From Salinimonas lutimaris (lineage in GTDB: Bacteria > Pseudomonadota > Gammaproteobacteria > Enterobacterales > Alteromonadaceae), in the NCBI RefSeq assembly GCF_005222225.1, contig NZ_CP036536.1, forward strand, positions 3,682,001 through 3,746,000: a DNA stretch of 64,000 nucleotides, written 5' to 3'. This document shows positions 17,872-28,896 of the stretch, one piece after another; positions within the stretch are counted from its first letter, which is position 1; every line of letters begins with the position of its first letter. Made by a program: the position numbers and the translations under genes. Below the pieces are notes generated by a model. The model did not search any database. It was not told the DNA's origin and worked only from the letters and a program-made list of their open reading frames with translations.

Positions 17872-19287
17872 TTATAAAAAACGTTTCAGTAAACTCAGCT
17901 TCCAGCCAGAAAACGGCCCATAACGCGCTTTCACATCCAGCCAGAACTTTTTCACCATCACAGATTTAACATGACTGAGCCGGTCAAACCCGGCCTTACC
18001 ATGATAGCTGCCCATACCACTGTGACCTACCCCACCAAAAGGCAGTTCGGGATTGGTCATAAACATCATAATATCGTTGATACACACACTACCGGCACTG
18101 ATCGCATGAATAATTTTTTGCTCAACCCGGGTGTCGTTGGTAAACAGATACAACGCCAGTGGTTTAGGCCGACTGGTAATAAACGGTAAGCGGTCTGATA
18201 ACTGGCAGGTCGTCAGCACCGGTAAAATCGGACCAAAGATTTCCTCACGCATCAGCGGACTATCCGGGTCCGGGTCCAGCACAATGGTCGGCGCCATCTT
18301 GCACTGCTGTTCATCCACCTGACCGCCACGAAACAGGGTGTGACCAGCCAGATAGCCCTGTAATCGTTGTAAATGCCGCGCATTGATGATTTTGCCATAG
18401 TCACTGTTTTGCAAAGGCTGCTTTCCGTACTGGGCTTTGAGTTCCCGTTTCAACGCTTTGAGCAAGGCTTCTTTCACTGATTCTTCGACAATAACATAAT
18501 CAGGCGCAATACAGGTTTGCCCGGCATTCATCCACTTACCCCATACAATACGCCGGGCGGTTACATCAATATCAGCAGAGCGGTCCACCAGACACGGACT
18601 TTTCCCGCCCAGCTCCAGAGTTACCGGCGTCAGATGATCGCTGGCGGCGCGCATCACAATCCTGCCGACCTGCTCACCGCCGGTATAAAAAATATGATCC
18701 CAAGGCTGGGTCAGCAGATCGCTCGTCGCCTCTTTGCCGCCTTCGATCACAGTGATCGCTGAGTTGTCAAGATAGTTGGGGATAAGTTTTTTGATCAGTG
18801 CCGAAGTGGCGGGCGCAAGCTCGGATGGTTTAAGGAGTACACAATTGCCGGCAGCCAGTGCAGCAATGCACGGAGCCAGGGTTAGCTGCAACGGATAGTT
18901 CCATGCGCCAATCACCAGAATACAGCCTAAAGGCTCGGCTATCTGATAGCTTTTGCCCGGCTGAGCCAGCAGCGGCGTACTGACTTTGCGCGGTTTCATC
19001 CAGCGTTTCAGGTGCGCTCTGGTATGCTTGATGTCGCTGAGCAAAAAACCGATTTCAGCTAACCATGCTTCGGTCTTACACTTGCCAAGGTCCTCGTATA
19101 GCGCGGCCTGCAGCGCATCTGACTGCTCGTTTAACAAACGACTTAATGCATCAAGCTGACTAAGTCGCCATGCCGCTGAACGGGTTTTACCGGTTGCAAA
19201 CGTTGTTTGCAGATGTTGGTGAGCCTGATGACCTGATAAGAAGTCGGATGCATCGTGAGCATCTATGGATGAGGAAGCTGCCTGCAT
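17872..19287 (-). CDS. Class 3-type aldehyde dehydrogenase (coniferyl aldehyde dehydrogenase-like)
   Basis: NAD(P)-dependent oxidation of an aldehyde to an acid. The catalytic Cys is in NAGQTCIAPDYV and the general-base Glu in TLELGGKSPC; the GAWNYPLQL and LLKPSELAP stretches of the nucleotide fold are clear. The short length (471 residues) and the hydrophobic-basic C-terminus (SGWKLSLLKRFL) are features of class 3 or fatty/aromatic aldehyde dehydrogenases, whose C-terminal helix can attach to membranes. The ATG at 19287 is preferred over a TTG eight codons upstream. It stands alone between two terminators; substrate unknown. Confidence 0.9.
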   Translation of the reverse strand: MQAASSSIDAHDASDFLSGHQAHQHLQTTFATGKTRSAAWRLSQLDALSRLLNEQSDALQAALYEDLGKCKTEAWLAEIGFLLSDIKHTRAHLKRWMKPRKVSTPLLAQPGKSYQIAEPLGCILVIGAWNYPLQLTLAPCIAALAAGNCVLLKPSELAPATSALIKKLIPNYLDNSAITVIEGGKEATSDLLTQPWDHIFYTGGEQVGRIVMRAASDHLTPVTLELGGKSPCLVDRSADIDVTARRIVWGKWMNAGQTCIAPDYVIVEESVKEALLKALKRELKAQYGKQPLQNSDYGKIINARHLQRLQGYLAGHTLFRGGQVDEQQCKMAPTIVLDPDPDSPLMREEIFGPILPVLTTCQLSDRLPFITSRPKPLALYLFTNDTRVEQKIIHAISAGSVCINDIMMFMTNPELPFGGVGHSGMGSYHGKAGFDRLSHVKSVMVKKFWLDVKARYGPFSGWKLSLLKRFL

Positions 19288-19368
19288 GATGTGACACGTG
19301 TAAATAATCAATCAGGCAAGTATATCAGAGCTAATGCGCAGAGGAACTACAAAGGATTTTTATGGCTC

Positions 19369-19398
19369 AAAAACAACACAGCCTGCACGGGGCAGGCT
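19369..19398 (-). terminator. Terminator after purA
   Basis: A 7-bp perfect stem (agcctgc / gcaggct) is followed on the minus strand, after a short spacer, by TTTTT. It lies 28 bases past the purA stop. Confidence 0.6.
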
Positions 19399-19425
19399 AT
19401 GGATAACTTTATGGATAAAGTGTGA

Positions 19426-20757
<1,332 letters not shown>

Positions 20758-20856
20758 CTACCAGAGATCTGAACAAATGATCATCCTATTTTTAGGCCAA
20801 TTTCTGAACATCCCCGGATCTGTATGATCCAAAACACATTTCCGCTTTTACAGACC

Positions 20857-22017
20857 TCAGACACACCGGGCCAGCGCATTTAAATCCATGTCTTGCGCAG
20901 TATGATACAGTCCGAAACCAAACCGCAGACGATGACCCCGGTAGTCGGTTTGTATACCCGCTTCCTTGAGCTGCTGATGCAATCTGCCTGCGGTGACTTC
21001 ATCAGGCAATGCAAAGGTAAGAAAATGCCCGCAGCGGGACACATCATTCACCAGCAGATTACGATGGTTAAGTAGTGGATGATGAAGCCCGCTCAGGCGG
21101 GCTAAAAATACCTGCTGCAACTGTTTGATGTAATTGTCGATAACCGGCACGGTCAGGCCCTCTTGCGCAAACAGTTCAAACACAGCGCGCATCCGGTAAA
21201 GAGCACAAAAATCCATGGTGGCTCCGGCAAACTGCATACCGTTATCCGCATAGCGGGTCTGACCGCTGCGTGCCTCGTGTAGCGCACCAAACTCAGCATA
21301 CCAGCCGGTAAACCGGGGCCGATAATGCTGCCCGGGCGGTACGTGCATAAAGCACGCCCCTTCCCCGGCCTGTGCGTATTTGTATCCTCCGGCAATAAAA
21401 AACGCGCGGTGTTTGATGAGGCTTAAATCCACCGGTCTGGCCATAAAACTGTGGTATCCGTCAATCACCACCATCGCTTTGGGATCAGCGCTGTGTACGA
21501 GCGCATTCACATTATCGATTTGAAATCCGGAGTTGAACAATACCTGACTGAAAAACACCAAATCCCAGCACTGCTCAGACAATGCCGTCTGTAAACGCTC
21601 TTGCAAGGTATCAAATGGCTGGCTGCTGATCCGGGTCACTTTGACTATGCCGGCTTCCTCCAGTCGGGTGATTTGCCGGTTGAAGCTGTGAAATTCACTG
21701 TCGGTGGTCAGAATATGCCCGGTGGTATCGGTAGACAGACAGCTTAACAGGCGCATGACCAGCTCATGCGTGTTGGGGGCAAAAACGATTTGCCCGGGCA
21801 GGCCGGTATGTAACAGGTTGCTGATATGCTGTTGCAGAGTGGGAATCAAATCGCTGAAAAAAAAGGCCCATTTATCATCGGCCAGTCTGGCACTGTCGTC
21901 CCAGTAATCCAGCATGGCCTGGCGTGTCACATCAGGCCAGTAATAATGACTATGGCAGCTAAAATGCTGCACGCCGGGATTAGCAGTTAAAAATCGCTGA
22001 TAATACTGTTGGTACAC
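20857..22017 (-). CDS. Class V aminotransferase-fold PLP enzyme, kynureninase-like
   Basis: The start chosen is a GTG at 22017 because an AAGGAGG site sits five bases before it; a longer frame from a TTG at 22035 would run through that site. The 386-residue protein has the PLP lysine in GGYKYAQAGEG and the VVIDGYHSFMARP segment with the cofactor Asp, a layout shared with kynureninase and class V aminotransferases. FFSQVLFNSG resembles the kynureninase SxxxNSG site. No tryptophan-catabolic gene is nearby, so the reaction is not assigned. Lyase, desulfurase or aminotransferase activity are all possible. Confidence 0.7.
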   Translation of the reverse strand: MYQQYYQRFLTANPGVQHFSCHSHYYWPDVTRQAMLDYWDDSARLADDKWAFFFSDLIPTLQQHISNLLHTGLPGQIVFAPNTHELVMRLLSCLSTDTTGHILTTDSEFHSFNRQITRLEEAGIVKVTRISSQPFDTLQERLQTALSEQCWDLVFFSQVLFNSGFQIDNVNALVHSADPKAMVVIDGYHSFMARPVDLSLIKHRAFFIAGGYKYAQAGEGACFMHVPPGQHYRPRFTGWYAEFGALHEARSGQTRYADNGMQFAGATMDFCALYRMRAVFELFAQEGLTVPVIDNYIKQLQQVFLARLSGLHHPLLNHRNLLVNDVSRCGHFLTFALPDEVTAGRLHQQLKEAGIQTDYRGHRLRFGFGLYHTAQDMDLNALARCV

Positions 22018-22171
22018 ACAAGCCTCCTTTTGCAACAGCTGATGTAAGCACCCACTGTCGCAGACCGCTTAAGTTTTATCCAGTCAGATTACAAAAGGAA
22101 GTAGAAAGTTACAGACATCACCTGAATTTCTGCTATACCATAATGATATCAGGCTAGCAGGTAAGGATACG

Positions 22172-22585
22172 ATGCGCTTTTTAAAAAGTGGTAATTTTAC
22201 GTTGGATAAATCAGGCAATATTGTGGAGATCTTTGCCACAGGTGCCTGGGATCTGGCTACCACTGAAGCCATGATGGAAGAAGTACACTTTCTGACTCAG
22301 GACCTGGCCCATCAGCCCTGGGGGGTACTGATTGACTGTCGCCGCTGGGTACTGACCACACCGGAATGCCAGAACGCAATGGCAAAAGGGATCAGATATC
22401 AGATAGACCGGGGACTGAGCCGCACCGCTTATGTCATGGACTCAGGCATGGTTAAACGGGCTCAAATTGAACGGACCCATCCGGATTTTCGCCAGCACCA
22501 ACAAGATCAGCGCTACCAGCGCGAATACTTCTACAGTTATTTTAAAGCCCTGAAATGGCTGGAAACCCAGGGTTTTACTCCCTGA
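22172..22585 (+). CDS. Conserved hypothetical protein, possible STAS/SpoIIAA-like fold
   Basis: A 137-residue soluble protein starting at an ATG preceded by AAGGA. Residues 1-60 alternate short strands and a helix (SGNIVEIFATGAWDL, then a long helix, then WGVLIDCRRW), which is the order seen in SpoIIAA-like and STAS domains that sense or bind partner proteins. The C-terminal 40 residues are rich in Gln, Arg and Tyr. No catalytic motif is visible. It is divergent from the kynureninase-like gene and converges on cnoX with 25 bases between. The fold is a guess from the pattern. Confidence 0.6.
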   Translation: MRFLKSGNFTLDKSGNIVEIFATGAWDLATTEAMMEEVHFLTQDLAHQPWGVLIDCRRWVLTTPECQNAMAKGIRYQIDRGLSRTAYVMDSGMVKRAQIERTHPDFRQHQQDQRYQREYFYSYFKALKWLETQGFTP

Positions 22586-22610
22586 AGCTAGCCAGCCGGC
22601 CCCGGTCGTA

Positions 22611-23474
22611 TTAGTACAGTAAGCTGTAAACCTTGCGCCGATACAGTGATTTCAGCGGATCACCATCAGCCAGCGCATTAATCATATCCAGCATGATTTT
22701 TTTACCCTCTGAAAAGTTCAGGTCGGTTTGCAGAACTCCCAGCAGAAGTGCCAGCGCTTCATCTGGCTTGTGCGCCTGTTGTAACTGTACCGCCAAATCG
22801 ATTTTCAGTTGCAGATCATCCGGGTTTGCCGCTACGTCTGCCTGAAGTTTTTTAAGCTCCGGCGACTCTGCAGCCTGCTCGGCCAGCTCCACCTTGCCCA
22901 TCAGCGCCTGATAGCGGTTGTCCTGATCCACCAGTCGCACGGTCTCCAGTTCAGCCTTGGCCTGAGCCACTGAACCGGTTTCTACCAGACAGTCTATATA
23001 CAGATATTTAGCATCCATATTGTCCGGGCTTAAATCCACTGCCTGCTTGGCAAAAGGGAACGCCCCCTGATAGTCGCCCTGCTCAATCAGCTGAGCAGCT
23101 TTTTGCAAGTCTTCATCACCGGGTTGTGGCAAGTATTTACCCAGCATTTCTCGGATTTGACCTTCGGTTTGCGCGCCGGCAAAACCATCTACAGGCTGTC
23201 CGTCTTTTACCACCATGACAGTGGGCAGACTGCGGATACCAAACTGCCCGGCAATTTCCTGCTGTTTGTCACAGTCCACCCGCGCCAGAATCATATCATT
23301 GGCGTATTCACCGGCAATCTTTTCCAGAATGGGCATTAAATCTTTACATGGCTCACACCAGTCAGCCCAGAAGTCAACAAGTATCAGCTTTTCCTGAGAC
23401 TGTTGTAAAATCACCTGCTGGAAATTTTCCAGCGTGATATCAACAACATTACTTTGCGTCATCGCATCCATCAT
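22611..23474 (-). CDS. cnoX: Thioredoxin-fold co-chaperone CnoX (YbbN)
   Basis: A 287-residue fusion: a thioredoxin domain at about 10-115 and four TPR-like helical repeats from about 120 to the end (YLYIDCLVETGSVAQAKAEL and related). In E. coli, CnoX holds unfolding proteins during bleach stress and hands them to GroEL/ES and DnaK. Here the redox site reads WCEPCK, two cysteines in the usual positions, unlike E. coli where the first is not a Cys, so this protein may be redox-active as in some other bacteria. It starts at one of two adjacent ATG codons and stands alone. Confidence 0.92.
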   Translation of the reverse strand: MMDAMTQSNVVDITLENFQQVILQQSQEKLILVDFWADWCEPCKDLMPILEKIAGEYANDMILARVDCDKQQEIAGQFGIRSLPTVMVVKDGQPVDGFAGAQTEGQIREMLGKYLPQPGDEDLQKAAQLIEQGDYQGAFPFAKQAVDLSPDNMDAKYLYIDCLVETGSVAQAKAELETVRLVDQDNRYQALMGKVELAEQAAESPELKKLQADVAANPDDLQLKIDLAVQLQQAHKPDEALALLLGVLQTDLNFSEGKKIMLDMINALADGDPLKSLYRRKVYSLLY

Positions 23475-23609
23475 AATTCATTGCCTGTCATTGCTTGTTT
23501 GCTCATGATATGGGGCGCGGGAGGTAAAAAAACAAGCCAAAACGTGGCTTGCTTTCCCTGTCAGCCCCGCTTACAGTTTACATCTGATTAACAGTACAGG
23601 TGAAAGTCG

Positions 23610-23972
23610 ATGTCTTCGCGCTTTACCAGCTTTGCCGCATTTTACCCTTACTATTTAAGTGAGCATGCTCAGGCCACCTGTCGACAGTTACACTTTGCCG
23701 GCTCGTCGCTGGTGCTGTTGATACTGGCAATGGCGCTGTTAAGTCAGCAGTCAGTCTGGCTGTTCACCGTACCGCTGGTTGGATATGGGTTTGCCTGGGT
23801 CGGGCATTTCTTTTTTGAAAAAAACCGCCCGGCAACATTTCGCTATCCCCTTTACAGTCTGATGGGCGACTGGGTGATGTTTAAAGATATTCTGTGTGGG
23901 CGGGTATCACTCAAAGGTCAGGCCTTTGATGCCCCTGGACCGGCGCCGAATAAGCACAAAAAAGCGGGCTAA
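23610..23972 (+). CDS. Mpo1-like (DUF962) membrane protein
   Basis: A 120-residue protein with two hydrophobic hairpins and the DUF962 layout: FYPYYLSEHAQATCRQLHF at the N-terminus, then a GYGFAWVGHFFFEKNRPATF segment whose histidines correspond to the metal ligands of yeast Mpo1, then YSLMGDWVMFKDIL. Yeast Mpo1 is an iron-dependent dioxygenase that shortens 2-hydroxy fatty acids by one carbon. The bacterial homologues are uncharacterised, so the activity is inferred. Its stop codon lies inside the hairpin terminator. Confidence 0.88.
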   Translation: MSSRFTSFAAFYPYYLSEHAQATCRQLHFAGSSLVLLILAMALLSQQSVWLFTVPLVGYGFAWVGHFFFEKNRPATFRYPLYSLMGDWVMFKDILCGRVSLKGQAFDAPGPAPNKHKKAG

Positions 23973-23984
23973 TGCCCGCTTTAG
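23958..23984. terminator. Bidirectional terminator between DUF962 gene and sodC
   Basis: A 9-bp perfect stem (aaagcgggc / gcccgcttt) with loop TAAT, flanked by A and T runs on both sides; the plus-strand stop codon is part of the loop. It serves two convergent genes. Confidence 0.8.
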
Positions 23985-24001
23985 TCAATACGAATAGCTC
24001 A

Positions 24002-24538
24002 TCAGATAACACCGCATGCGACGCGGGGACCACCGCCACCCAGTTTTTGTGGCGAGTCCGAATAATTGTCACCGCCTTCATGAACCATCAGCGCCCGCCC
24101 TTTAAGATCATCCATGTCCAGTCGAGGGGCCAGCACCGGTGTGGTCGCTTCTCCCTTATCGTTCACATACAGTAAGGGCAAGTCGCCCAGATGATTATGC
24201 TCAGCCCACGGATAGCCATGAGACTTGGTTTTTTCAGGGTCATAGTGGCTTCCTGCTGCTCCTGCCGGCACGGATTCACCTTTTTTCATGGCACTGTCGC
24301 AACTTGGGTTTTCATGCACATGAAAACCATGACCGCCCGGCTTCAGGCCTGTCAGTGACGGGGTGAGTACCAGTCCGTCATCAGTTTGCTCAACCTTAAC
24401 CATACCGGCAGACTTACCGGACTGTACATGCGTCATCTTGATAGTTTTGACTTCCGGGGCAAACATCTCATCGTCAGCCAGTATCGGGGCGGATAAAACA
24501 GACAGGGCCAGTGGCAGGCCTGCAAGTAATTTATGCAT
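24002..24538 (-). CDS. sodC: Periplasmic Cu/Zn superoxide dismutase
   Basis: Converts superoxide to peroxide and oxygen in the periplasm. The signal peptide (first 21 residues, ending ILA) precedes a 156-residue mature domain. Copper and zinc ligands are seen in GFHVHENPSC, HYDPEK, HGYPWAEHNHLGDLP and the LMVHEGGDNY stretch; the two disulfide cysteines are in NPSCDS and RVACGVI. The sequence is complete. The next genes, dps and the copper chaperone, lie on the same strand but are separated by a terminator, so co-regulation is not evident. Confidence 0.96.
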   Translation of the reverse strand: MHKLLAGLPLALSVLSAPILADDEMFAPEVKTIKMTHVQSGKSAGMVKVEQTDDGLVLTPSLTGLKPGGHGFHVHENPSCDSAMKKGESVPAGAAGSHYDPEKTKSHGYPWAEHNHLGDLPLLYVNDKGEATTPVLAPRLDMDDLKGRALMVHEGGDNYSDSPQKLGGGGPRVACGVI

Positions 24539-24756
24539 TGGGTTGTCCTTAAACGGTCTGTATCAGTCAGCCTCAGGCGACTGATGTTGCTTTGCAGCAA
24601 AAAAATGAATACTACGCTATGGTTACCGTCACCAGGCCCTGGCAGGATCAGTTTGTCGAACAGATGCCTGTCATAAAAGGCAGAATAACAGCGCTTGTCG
24701 GTTCACTTGCAGGCACCAGTCACCAGCACTGCACAGTGCCGACCAGTCAGTAAACA

Positions 24757-24788
24757 AAAAAGCCCGATAGCAGAGCTAGCGGGCTTTC
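24757..24788 (-). terminator. Rho-independent terminator after dps
   Basis: Stem agcccg-atagc / gctag-cgggct with one mismatch and a 3-base loop, followed on the minus strand by six T. It lies 39 bases past the dps stop. The remaining 24539-24756 stretch between sodC and this hairpin shows nothing else I can support. Confidence 0.75.
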
Positions 24789-24826
24789 CGGAATGGGTTT
24801 ACAGGATAAAAACCTGCGTTACCCTG

Positions 24827-25300
24827 TTATTTAGTTTGTGTTGCCCGAAGCATCCAGGCGGTTTTTTCGTGCACACGCATACGATCTGAAATCAGTGCCA
24901 CAGAAGACTCATCATCTGCGTCCTGAGCCGTTTTGAGCGCTTCACGACAGGTTTTAACTACTTGCTCATGGCCATGAGTCAGTAGCCCCACCATCTCCAT
25001 CGCTTCAGGTACGCCTTCCACCTCTTCAATGGCGCTTAATTCAGCCAGTGTCTTGTATGTGCCTGGTGCAACCACATCCAGCGTACGGATACGCTCAGCG
25101 ATATCATCAACCGCTTCAGCAAGCTCGGTGTAATGCTCTTCAAACATCAGGTGCAGTTCACGAAAATGCGGACCGGTCACATTCCAGTGAAAATTGTGAG
25201 TTTGCAGATAAAGTGTATAGGAGTCTGCCAGCAGGCGCTTCAGACCCTCGGCGACTGCGTTACGATCATTTTCTGATATTCCGATATCAATCTTGCTCAT
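24827..25300 (-). CDS. dps: Dps-family ferritin-like DNA-protection protein
   Basis: A four-helix protein of 157 residues that forms a 12-mer shell, oxidises Fe2+ with peroxide and shields DNA. The inter-subunit ferroxidase ligands are present: [17 protein letters not shown] and [20 protein letters not shown]. There is no long basic N-terminal tail, so direct DNA binding is less sure. Of two adjacent ATG codons, the second (25300) lies at a better distance from GAGAGGT. The upstream 100 bases are very AT-rich (promoter region). Followed by its own terminator. Confidence 0.94.
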   Translation of the reverse strand: MSKIDIGISENDRNAVAEGLKRLLADSYTLYLQTHNFHWNVTGPHFRELHLMFEEHYTELAEAVDDIAERIRTLDVVAPGTYKTLAELSAIEEVEGVPEAMEMVGLLTHGHEQVVKTCREALKTAQDADDESSVALISDRMRVHEKTAWMLRATQTK

Positions 25301-25406
25301 CATTGACCTCTCATTCGTTTAAACGATTAATTTAGTCTATATAATTTACTTTTATTGATACTACTAAAACAACGTACTGGATTACTAATCGAAAAATTCT
25401 GTTGGT

Positions 25407-25874
25407 TTAATCGTGATGCTGATGATCACCTTGCATAGTATTACCGGCTTTGACAGCAAACGATACCGTCTGATTGATACTATCCGTAAAATAAAGCGTT
25501 AATGTCACCGTGTCGCCGGCTGTCAGTGTGGTTTTCAGGCCAGATAGCATGATGTGTTTGCCGCCAGGCGTAAACGCCAGGGTTTCATCGCCGGCCAGCT
25601 TCAGAGGTAAAGGTAAAGGCCGCATACTCATCAGGCCGTCTTTATCCAGTGTTTGATGCAGACCGGCTTTCGCGGCAATTTGTGGACTAACAGAAATACC
25701 GGTGAGTGTTATCGGTTGCCCGGTTTGATTATGCAGTGTCATGTAGCCTGCCGCTGATGTGGACATCGCAACAGGGGCCCGCAACCAGGCATCTTCTACA
25801 GTAATTTGTGCCAGTGCAAGAGATGAACAACATGCCAGCCATAACCCTGCCAGCGTTCGCGTAAATAAGGTCAT
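25407..25874 (-). CDS. Periplasmic copper chaperone, PCuAC domain
   Basis: The ATG at 25874 has an AGGAAGG site five bases before it and starts a signal peptide ending LALA; a frame extending to 25916 is not needed. The mature 130 residues show the PCuAC pattern: VEDAWLRAPV at the N-terminus, HQTLDKDGLMSMRPL and HIMLSGLK, giving the H(M)X10MX21HXM copper(I) site. The tail GDHQHHD adds histidines. Such proteins deliver copper to cytochrome c oxidase, often with a Sco protein; none is nearby. Confidence 0.92.
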   Translation of the reverse strand: MTLFTRTLAGLWLACCSSLALAQITVEDAWLRAPVAMSTSAAGYMTLHNQTGQPITLTGISVSPQIAAKAGLHQTLDKDGLMSMRPLPLPLKLAGDETLAFTPGGKHIMLSGLKTTLTAGDTVTLTLYFTDSINQTVSFAVKAGNTMQGDHQHHD

Positions 25875-25965
25875 ACACGCCTTCCTATGGATATTTTTGT
25901 CCATAGTACTGCACACAGGTAAATTGGCAACAGGTGGAAAATATATAGAGAGGAAAGAAGAGAAA

Positions 25966-26041
<76 letters not shown>

Positions 26042-26184
26042 ACACGCACTTCATCTTTTGAAGCCTGCCTGATGTCGCGTCTTGCTGCATCAAGCGGGGC
26101 GTATTTTAGTTTTTTATCACAGGTTGTCAAGCATATATTTTTCAACTGCGCAATAAACCCGCAACCTGATGAAATTTTAGCTTT

Positions 26185-27324
26185 TTAAAGCTTTTTAAGG
26201 CGTTCAGCTTCGTCTTTAAGGCAGGGAAATTTGCCTTCAGGCATAAACTCAGCCAGCTGGTTTAGTTTGCCCCCCAGCTCGGCGTAGGTGGCCGCCGTCA
26301 GATTAATATGTCCCATTTTGCGCTTCTTCCGCACAGCTTTGCCATACCAGTGCAAATGACACCCTTCAATACTCAGTAAATCTCTGGAAAAAGAGCTACA
26401 ACCGATGACATTGACCATGGCTGCCGGACGATGGGCTTTGGTATCGCCTAATGGTAAGCCAACCACAGCGCGCAGATGGTTTTCAAACTGGCTGGTATCA
26501 CTGCCGGTTAGTGTCCAGTGCCCGGAGTTATGCACGCGCGGTGCCAGCTCATTGACCAACAGGGTATCGCCACACTGAAACATTTCCACTGCCAGCACGC
26601 CAACATACTGCATGCCATTAGCCAGTGTGGTAAAAATCGCTTCAGCCTGTGCCTGCAAGGCGGTATCCACCGCATTGGCCGGTGCCACGGATACGTGCAG
26701 CTGGCCTTCGTGGTGGAGATTTTGTGCCAAAGGATAGACCCTGATATCACCAGCAGCACTGCGTACACCAATTAGCGACAGTTCCCGCTCGAACGACAGC
26801 ATCTGCTCAACCACCAGCGGTACCTGCTGTAAGTCCAGCTCCTGCAGGGCTGCTTTTAATGCGGGCAGCTCCCCGGCGTCTTTTAATCGCCACTGGCCAT
26901 AGCCGTCATAACCATCGCGACTGGCTTTGATGATCAACTTATCGCCCAGCGCGTCGATGCAGTCATCCAGCTGCTCCAGCGCGGTCACAATCCGGTGCGG
27001 ACAGTTAGCTACCTTAAGCTGCTCCAGCAGCTGCTTTTCACGCACCCGGTCAGCCCCAACCAGAATAGCGTCCATGGAAGGCATCAGCTTACCGGTGTCG
27101 GCCGCCTGCTCAAGCAATCGCTCAGGCACATGCTCAAATTCCACTGTCAGCGCATCGGCTTCATCCAATGCATCTTTTAGGCTTTGATTGACCGGCAGCT
27201 TGCTGACGGGATGCACCACGGTGTCCGATTTCACGTCCACCGCCTGTACTTCAATCCCCAGTGGCACGCCCGCCAGATACATCATCTGCGCCAGCTGACC
27301 GTCCCCATATACCACTACTTTCAT
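26185..27324 (-). CDS. purK: N5-carboxyaminoimidazole ribonucleotide synthase
   Basis: ATP-grasp enzyme that carboxylates AIR with bicarbonate in purine synthesis. The N-terminal [12 protein letters not shown] dinucleotide-like loop, the ATP-grasp stretch [15 protein letters not shown], the [27 protein letters not shown] metal site and the C-terminal GKFPCLKDE region (here HINLTA instead of the usual HV) are present. The length of 379 is normal. It overlaps purE by four bases (ATGA), so the two are co-translated. Confidence 0.96.
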   Translation of the reverse strand: MKVVVYGDGQLAQMMYLAGVPLGIEVQAVDVKSDTVVHPVSKLPVNQSLKDALDEADALTVEFEHVPERLLEQAADTGKLMPSMDAILVGADRVREKQLLEQLKVANCPHRIVTALEQLDDCIDALGDKLIIKASRDGYDGYGQWRLKDAGELPALKAALQELDLQQVPLVVEQMLSFERELSLIGVRSAAGDIRVYPLAQNLHHEGQLHVSVAPANAVDTALQAQAEAIFTTLANGMQYVGVLAVEMFQCGDTLLVNELAPRVHNSGHWTLTGSDTSQFENHLRAVVGLPLGDTKAHRPAAMVNVIGCSSFSRDLLSIEGCHLHWYGKAVRKKRKMGHINLTAATYAELGGKLNQLAEFMPEGKFPCLKDEAERLKKL

Positions 27325-27815
27325 TGATCCAGCTCCAGCTTGCCGCTTTCCAGCACTTTTTCAGTTTGTTGCTGACGGAAGGCTTTCACCGCTTCGCGTA
27401 CATTTTCATCCTGCAATGCTACCACCTGAGCAGCCAGCAGGCCCGCATTGGCAGCTCCAGCTTCACCAATCGCCAGCGTTCCCACTGCCACACCTTTTGG
27501 CATCTGCACAATCGATAACAAAGAATCCAGCCCGTTCAATGCTTTGGATTTAACCGGGCAGCCAAACACTGGCAGGTGAGTATGGGCGGCAATCATGCCT
27601 GGCAGATGTGCAGCACCGCCTGCACCGGCAATAATACAGCTGAAGCCCTTGTTAGCCGCCGTTTCTGCAAATTCAACCAGCAGATTTGGAGTACGGTGGG
27701 CAGAGACGACCTGCGCCTCAAATTCAACCCCAAAGTCTTTAAGCATCAGCGCGGCCTGTTGCATGGTCGGCCAGTCAGAAGTAGAGCCCATAACGATTGC
27801 GACTTTTGCCATCAA
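27321..27815 (-). CDS. purE: N5-carboxyaminoimidazole ribonucleotide mutase
   Basis: Class I PurE, 164 residues, converts N5-CAIR to CAIR. Typical stretches: [14 protein letters not shown] phosphate loop, VVSAHRTP with the catalytic His, [14 protein letters not shown], and [25 protein letters not shown]. It is the first gene of purE-purK; two ATG codons one base triplet apart could serve as start. I looked for a PurR operator in the 200 bases upstream and did not see a convincing one. Confidence 0.97.
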   Translation of the reverse strand: MMAKVAIVMGSTSDWPTMQQAALMLKDFGVEFEAQVVSAHRTPNLLVEFAETAANKGFSCIIAGAGGAAHLPGMIAAHTHLPVFGCPVKSKALNGLDSLLSIVQMPKGVAVGTLAIGEAGAANAGLLAAQVVALQDENVREAVKAFRQQQTEKVLESGKLELDQ

Positions 27816-28017
27816 ATGCTTCCTCGTGAGATGTAGATGTCGGAGAAACTGTCACCGGAAAATTAAAATCCGGTGCCGTTAAAGGCGCAAGATTGTAGCG
27901 TAAATTTAGGCGAAAACCTACACAATGCCAGCGGCAAAATTGAACCAAGCTCTGCGTTTTCATCTACAAAGCTCACTATATTACGGTTTTTTTCAATGGT
28001 ATTTACCAAGAAGGTTT

Positions 28018-28896
28018 ATGAATAGTTTGACGTTTAGACTGCTGGAAGTATTTCAGGAAGTGGTAGACAGCGGTTCAGTCACCGCCGCGTCAGCGTCGCT
28101 GTCGCTCTCACAGCCCACGGTTTCCCTGCAGTTAAAAAAGCTCACCAGTGTGGTGGGCCTGCCCCTGCTAGAACAGCTTAACGGAAAAACCCGGATGACC
28201 GAAGCTGGTCAGATTGTATACCGCTGTGCCCAGGAAATGATGGCTTCGCAAACCCGTATGCTCTCCCAAATCAAGTCACTGCAGGGGATGGAAAGCGGCT
28301 CTTTGCGCATTGCTGCGGTGACCACGGCCAAGTACGTGATACCACCTCTACTGGGGGCTTTTTGTAAGCAGCACCCGAATATCGACGTCAATTTTCATGT
28401 CGGTAACCGTGAGCAGATTCTGGAGCGTCTTAAAAATAACCGGGACGACTTATATATCTTCAGCCATCCCCCACAAGAAGAAGCCACGCAAGCCGAACCG
28501 TTTATGGGTAACGATCTGGTCGTTATTGCACCTTCGGATTATACCGGACCAGACCACTGCACCCTGCACGATTTGGCTGATCAGAAATTTTTACTGCGCG
28601 AGGCCGGCAGTGGCACCCGCAAAAGCGTGGATGAGTTTTGCCGCGAACATCACTTTAATTTTATCGACCCGATGATTGTTGAAAGCAACGAAGCTATCCG
28701 CTTGTCAGTGGCCTCGGGGCTAGGACTCGCTATTTTATCGGAGCATACACTGGCCCAAACCGCCCCCAACAGCGTAAAGAAACTGCATGTGGAAGGATTT
28801 CCGCTAAGCAATCAGTGGCATGTGGTAACCCGTAAAAACCGGCCGCTTAGTCTGGCCGCCCAGTCATTTAAAACGTCGGTATTACAGGAGAAATAA
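28018..28896 (+). CDS. LysR-family transcriptional regulator
   Basis: The ATG at 28018 is preceded by AAGAAGG; the frame extends upstream to 27925 without a better start. Residues 1-60 are the winged helix (FQEVVDSGSVTAASASLSLSQ...), and 90-290 the periplasmic-binding-like effector domain with the SNEAIRLSVASGLGLAILSEH stretch typical of the CbbR/CysL group. The stop overlaps the nhaA start (TAATG), so it is co-transcribed with the antiporter and may control it, as NhaR does in E. coli; here the gene order is reversed and the protein is not clearly NhaR. Confidence 0.88.
   Translation: MNSLTFRLLEVFQEVVDSGSVTAASASLSLSQPTVSLQLKKLTSVVGLPLLEQLNGKTRMTEAGQIVYRCAQEMMASQTRMLSQIKSLQGMESGSLRIAAVTTAKYVIPPLLGAFCKQHPNIDVNFHVGNREQILERLKNNRDDLYIFSHPPQEEATQAEPFMGNDLVVIAPSDYTGPDHCTLHDLADQKFLLREAGSGTRKSVDEFCREHHFNFIDPMIVESNEAIRLSVASGLGLAILSEHTLAQTAPNSVKKLHVEGFPLSNQWHVVTRKNRPLSLAAQSFKTSVLQEK

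Noticed and set aside
27816-28017. PurR operator before purE
   Set aside because: No sequence close to the ACGCAAACGTTTGCGT consensus was found.
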